A DNA stretch of 64,000 bases from Saccharomycopsis phalli (taxonomy: Eukaryota; Ascomycota; Saccharomycetes; Ascoideales; Saccharomycopsidaceae). The stretch is taken from contig CP073213.1 in NCBI GenBank assembly GCA_020342235.1, positions 164,501 through 228,500 on the forward strand, read 5' to 3'. Shown one piece after another: positions 61,687-64,000 of this stretch; within the stretch, counting starts at the first letter, position 1, and every line of letters begins with the position of its first letter. The position numbers were made by a program, and so were the translations under genes. The notes under the pieces were generated by a model. It saw only the letters and a program-made list of their open reading frames with translations, was not told the DNA's origin and searched no databases.

Positions 61687-63090
61687 ATGAAAGTATGTTT
61701 GATTAATTTTATTTTGGCGCCTTTGTTGGTTTTTGGTTCCGTCATCAAGAGAGAAAATGCCAAGAATGGTGTTCTTGAAGTTCCAGCTGAATATTCACGT
61801 GAAAATAATTTGTGGACAATAGAAATAGGACTTGGAAGCGAAAACTTCACCACCAGAGCTAGAATTGACACTGGTGCATCTGATTTGACTATTTGGTCTT
61901 CACCCACTCCATTTTGCTCCAACACTTCCAGCATTCGGAAAAGAGATAATAAATTGGCTGATTTGTTTTACAAATATAATTATGGAAATGTGGGAAATCT
62001 TACATTCATCGGTCAAGAGATTACGAGAAATCAGTCGACGTATATTGCTTGTGACCAATTGTTTGACCCTTCAAGTTCCAAGTCATTAATTAAAACTGGA
62101 ATCGAATGTTTTGCAGTATTTGGTAATGCAGCTACATTCGCCTATGGAGAATATGTGAATGATACGATCAACGTGTTTGGCACTGAAGTTCAAGGTGCGC
62201 TTTTTGGGGCAATTCATGAAGGTAGTGCAACGAACAATATCGGTCTTGGACCTCGGACATTGGAGGTTTCTGCTCAAAGAGCAAGTGAGCTTCGGGTTCA
62301 GTACGATAACCTACCTCGAAAATTATGGACTTCTGGTATCATTGACAATTTTGCATTTGCTGTAAACCTCAATTCTACTAGTAAACATGGATCAATTGCG
62401 TTTGGTGGTGCAGGGCCAGACATGTCACAGATTGATGGAGACACAGTCACAGCTCCTTTTATTACTGGAGGTATTTATAATGGGTATTATGTTTCCGCAT
62501 ACGCCACTATTAATAATGGTGATCATTATGTGGCGGTTGCCCCTGAAATATACTATGTTGATACTGGTACTGGCTTTTTAGGTTTCTCACAGAATGTTTC
62601 TAGTGTGATATTTTCGCAATTTTCAAACTATGTTTGGAATAAAGGTAATTTCTATATGAAGTGTGAGGAAATAGCAAAGGCACTGGTTTCTTTTAGTTTT
62701 GATTCTAATAGCTCAGTGACGATTGATGTGCCAATGTGGCCATACGTGAACCGAAATCAAACCATCGATGGAGAACAGTATTGTGCTTATCCCTTTGGTT
62801 ATGGAACTTCATTATCTATGAATGCCGTATTAGGTGTGCCTTTTTTTGACAATGCCTACTCCTACTTTGATCTTGGGAAAGCGTCTTTGATTGTTGGTAA
62901 ACCAAAGGCAAACTCTGCAGGGTCGAACTTTGAGTTTTCTGATTCCACCAATAGCAGCAGTTCTACTTCTTCGTCTTCGTCTGCCACGCCATCTGGCAGC
63001 GGGAAAAAAAATGTTGGAGTTTGTTTGAACGTCAATTGGCCAATGTATTTCATTGTTTCTATTATGACAGCCATGGCTTTGATTTCATAA
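61687..63090 (+). CDS. Yapsin-like GPI aspartyl protease, module C
   Basis: 467 residues, inverted relative to the other two copies. The signal peptide MKVCLINFILAPLLVFGS, KR site, first motif IDTGAS and second motif VDTGTGFLGF are intact, as is the GPI-type end NWPMYFIVSIMTAMALIS. The frame is open from start to stop, so it is likely functional. Its upstream 600 bp match those of the other copies. Downstream the family's shared 3' flank runs to about 63150, where a block of repeats has been inserted. The expected GPI-protein partner is not reached before the window ends. Confidence 0.92.
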   Translation: MKVCLINFILAPLLVFGSVIKRENAKNGVLEVPAEYSRENNLWTIEIGLGSENFTTRARIDTGASDLTIWSSPTPFCSNTSSIRKRDNKLADLFYKYNYGNVGNLTFIGQEITRNQSTYIACDQLFDPSSSKSLIKTGIECFAVFGNAATFAYGEYVNDTINVFGTEVQGALFGAIHEGSATNNIGLGPRTLEVSAQRASELRVQYDNLPRKLWTSGIIDNFAFAVNLNSTSKHGSIAFGGAGPDMSQIDGDTVTAPFITGGIYNGYYVSAYATINNGDHYVAVAPEIYYVDTGTGFLGFSQNVSSVIFSQFSNYVWNKGNFYMKCEEIAKALVSFSFDSNSSVTIDVPMWPYVNRNQTIDGEQYCAYPFGYGTSLSMNAVLGVPFFDNAYSYFDLGKASLIVGKPKANSAGSNFEFSDSTNSSSSTSSSSSATPSGSGKKNVGVCLNVNWPMYFIVSIMTAMALIS

Positions 63091-63156
63091 GTCATGTTTT
63101 ATTATTGATTATAACCTTTGTAGATAACTAGTGCAGTATTATTGTTATTAATCAGT

Positions 63157-63637
63157 TGTAACGTAATGTGAAACTCATGATGATAGGTTCTTATAAGGGA
63201 ATATCTATCCTATAAAGGGGTGATATTTCCGTAATTAAAAATATCTAAGAATATCAATTCAATCATCACTACCGTTCCGATTATTCAATTATGAAAGGAA
63301 CAAAACTCATCTATAATTAACTAAATATCTGAGCATAAGTTTGTAACGATATCACACTCAATACAAGAGGTTTCGGCATCAACAATTAGAATATATCTAT
63401 AAACTTCTTAAATAATTGTTTTGTTCCTTTGTATTGAATAACCGGATGGGTGTGATAGCTAAACGATAATTGAGTGTATGTCATAGTGGAATTCCCACCT
63501 TTTATACAAGGTCGGTTGTATGTATACATATGATCAGGCATTGTCCATACATTTATGTATAGACAAAGCTTGTGCCACTATTGGTCAGTCATGTTTAGTA
63601 TCTACGGATTCAGTCGGTAAACCGCTGAACCATGACA
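63157..63637. repeat. Repeat K composite, copy 3 (rearranged)
   Basis: It contains one unit from TGTAACGTAATGTGAAACTC to AAAGGAACAAAACTC (63157-63312), the outer piece GAGCATAAGTTTGTAACGAT, and then an inverted unit from TTGTTTTGTTCCTTT to AACCATGACA (63410-63637). Relative to copies 1 and 2 the two units face each other instead of facing away. Confidence 0.6.
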
Positions 63638-63639
63638 CA

Positions 63640-63868
63640 ATTCTCCCTGATACAAGATTCGAATTCCTACATTTACCCCTGATATTTAACCAGAACATAT
63701 AACTTCAAACTCTTGACGTAGCACTAAGACAAATACGCCGTTTGCTTTAGTTCCTCCTTTCTTAACTCTGTCATTACTTATATAATCAATCTCGCCCCCA
63801 AATAGGTCAAGCGAATATATTCTAACTATCTTATCAACATGTATCTTAGTTACTATATTACGTCAGTA
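63640..63868 (-). mobile_element. LTR, family 1, partial
   Basis: Inverted family-1 LTR. TAATCAATCTCGCCCCC, GGTCAAGCGAATATATTCTA and CTTAGTTACTATATTAC match the solo LTR at 60854-61103 read backwards. The left end runs into repeat K. The right junction TCAGTAAAGATATAATAAAA is the original protease/GPI intergenic sequence. Confidence 0.75.
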
Positions 63869-64000
63869 AAGATATAATAAAATTTAGATATTAAGCATAA
63901 TTTGAAACAAGGCTGGTATTATAAATCTGTCGTGGTTAACAACCACTGCAGAACAAGTTCACTAGTGCAACATCGGTGTCGGTAAGGATATTACCGACTC
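63869..64000. other. Module intergenic sequence cut by a repeat K start
   Basis: 63869-63925 matches the sequence downstream of the GPI-protein genes (AAGCATAATTTGANAC..GGCTG). At 63928 TGTCGTGGTTAACAACCACT begins, matching 36511, so another repeat unit enters here and runs off the window. Confidence 0.6.

Overview
The window is nuclear DNA of a budding yeast. Compact genes for conserved yeast proteins, TACTAAC-type introns, Reb1-like CGGGTAA sites, TTG-dominated leucine use and a yeast-type tRNA-Tyr with an intron all fit. Three in-frame CTG codons fall where relatives carry serine or a polar residue (a Fus3/Kss1-type kinase, threonine deaminase, Hfd1). This points to the CUG-Ser clade, so the CTG 'leucines' here should probably be read as serine. 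I cannot name the species.

Left part (1-35.8 kb) is ordinary gene space. In order: a Med3-like Mediator subunit; VMA1 and RRN6 (divergent); TUB2; POM33; YPT1; HFD1; SND2; ACT1; a Fus3/Kss1/Cek1-type MAP kinase; aspartate aminotransferase; SSL1 and RTS2/KIN17 (divergent); a drug/metabolite-type transporter; tRNA-Tyr; OST3/OST6; VRP1. Introns were resolved in VMA1, TUB2 (two), POM33 and ACT1. Two are only 39-40 nt, and all five have the branch site 6-10 nt from the 3' splice site. Many gene flanks carry a minisatellite with its own private unit, and many promoters carry a CACGTG box.

Right part (35.8-64 kb) is rich in repeats. FDH1, RRN3 and ILV1 form one normal island (41.4-47.2 kb). Around it lie modules made of a small GPI-type cell-surface protein and a yapsin-like secreted aspartyl protease in convergent orientation: module A (38-40 kb), module B (49.5-52 kb), a broken GPI gene (55 kb), and an inverted protease copy (61.7-63.1 kb). 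Fragments of a third small secreted-protein family travel with them. LINEs of two families, solo LTRs, a composite inverted repeat and a 299-bp insertion with an 8-bp target duplication have landed among the copies. Because the modules are paralogous, several insertions can be compared with an uninterrupted 'empty' site in a sister copy inside this same window, which gives a relative order of events.

Functionally, RRN3 and RRN6 both serve RNA polymerase I initiation; Vma1, Ypt1, Ost3, Snd2 and Pom33 belong to the secretory and endomembrane system; Act1, Tub2 and Vrp1 to the cytoskeleton. The protease and GPI-protein modules look like a recently expanding cell-surface gene family.
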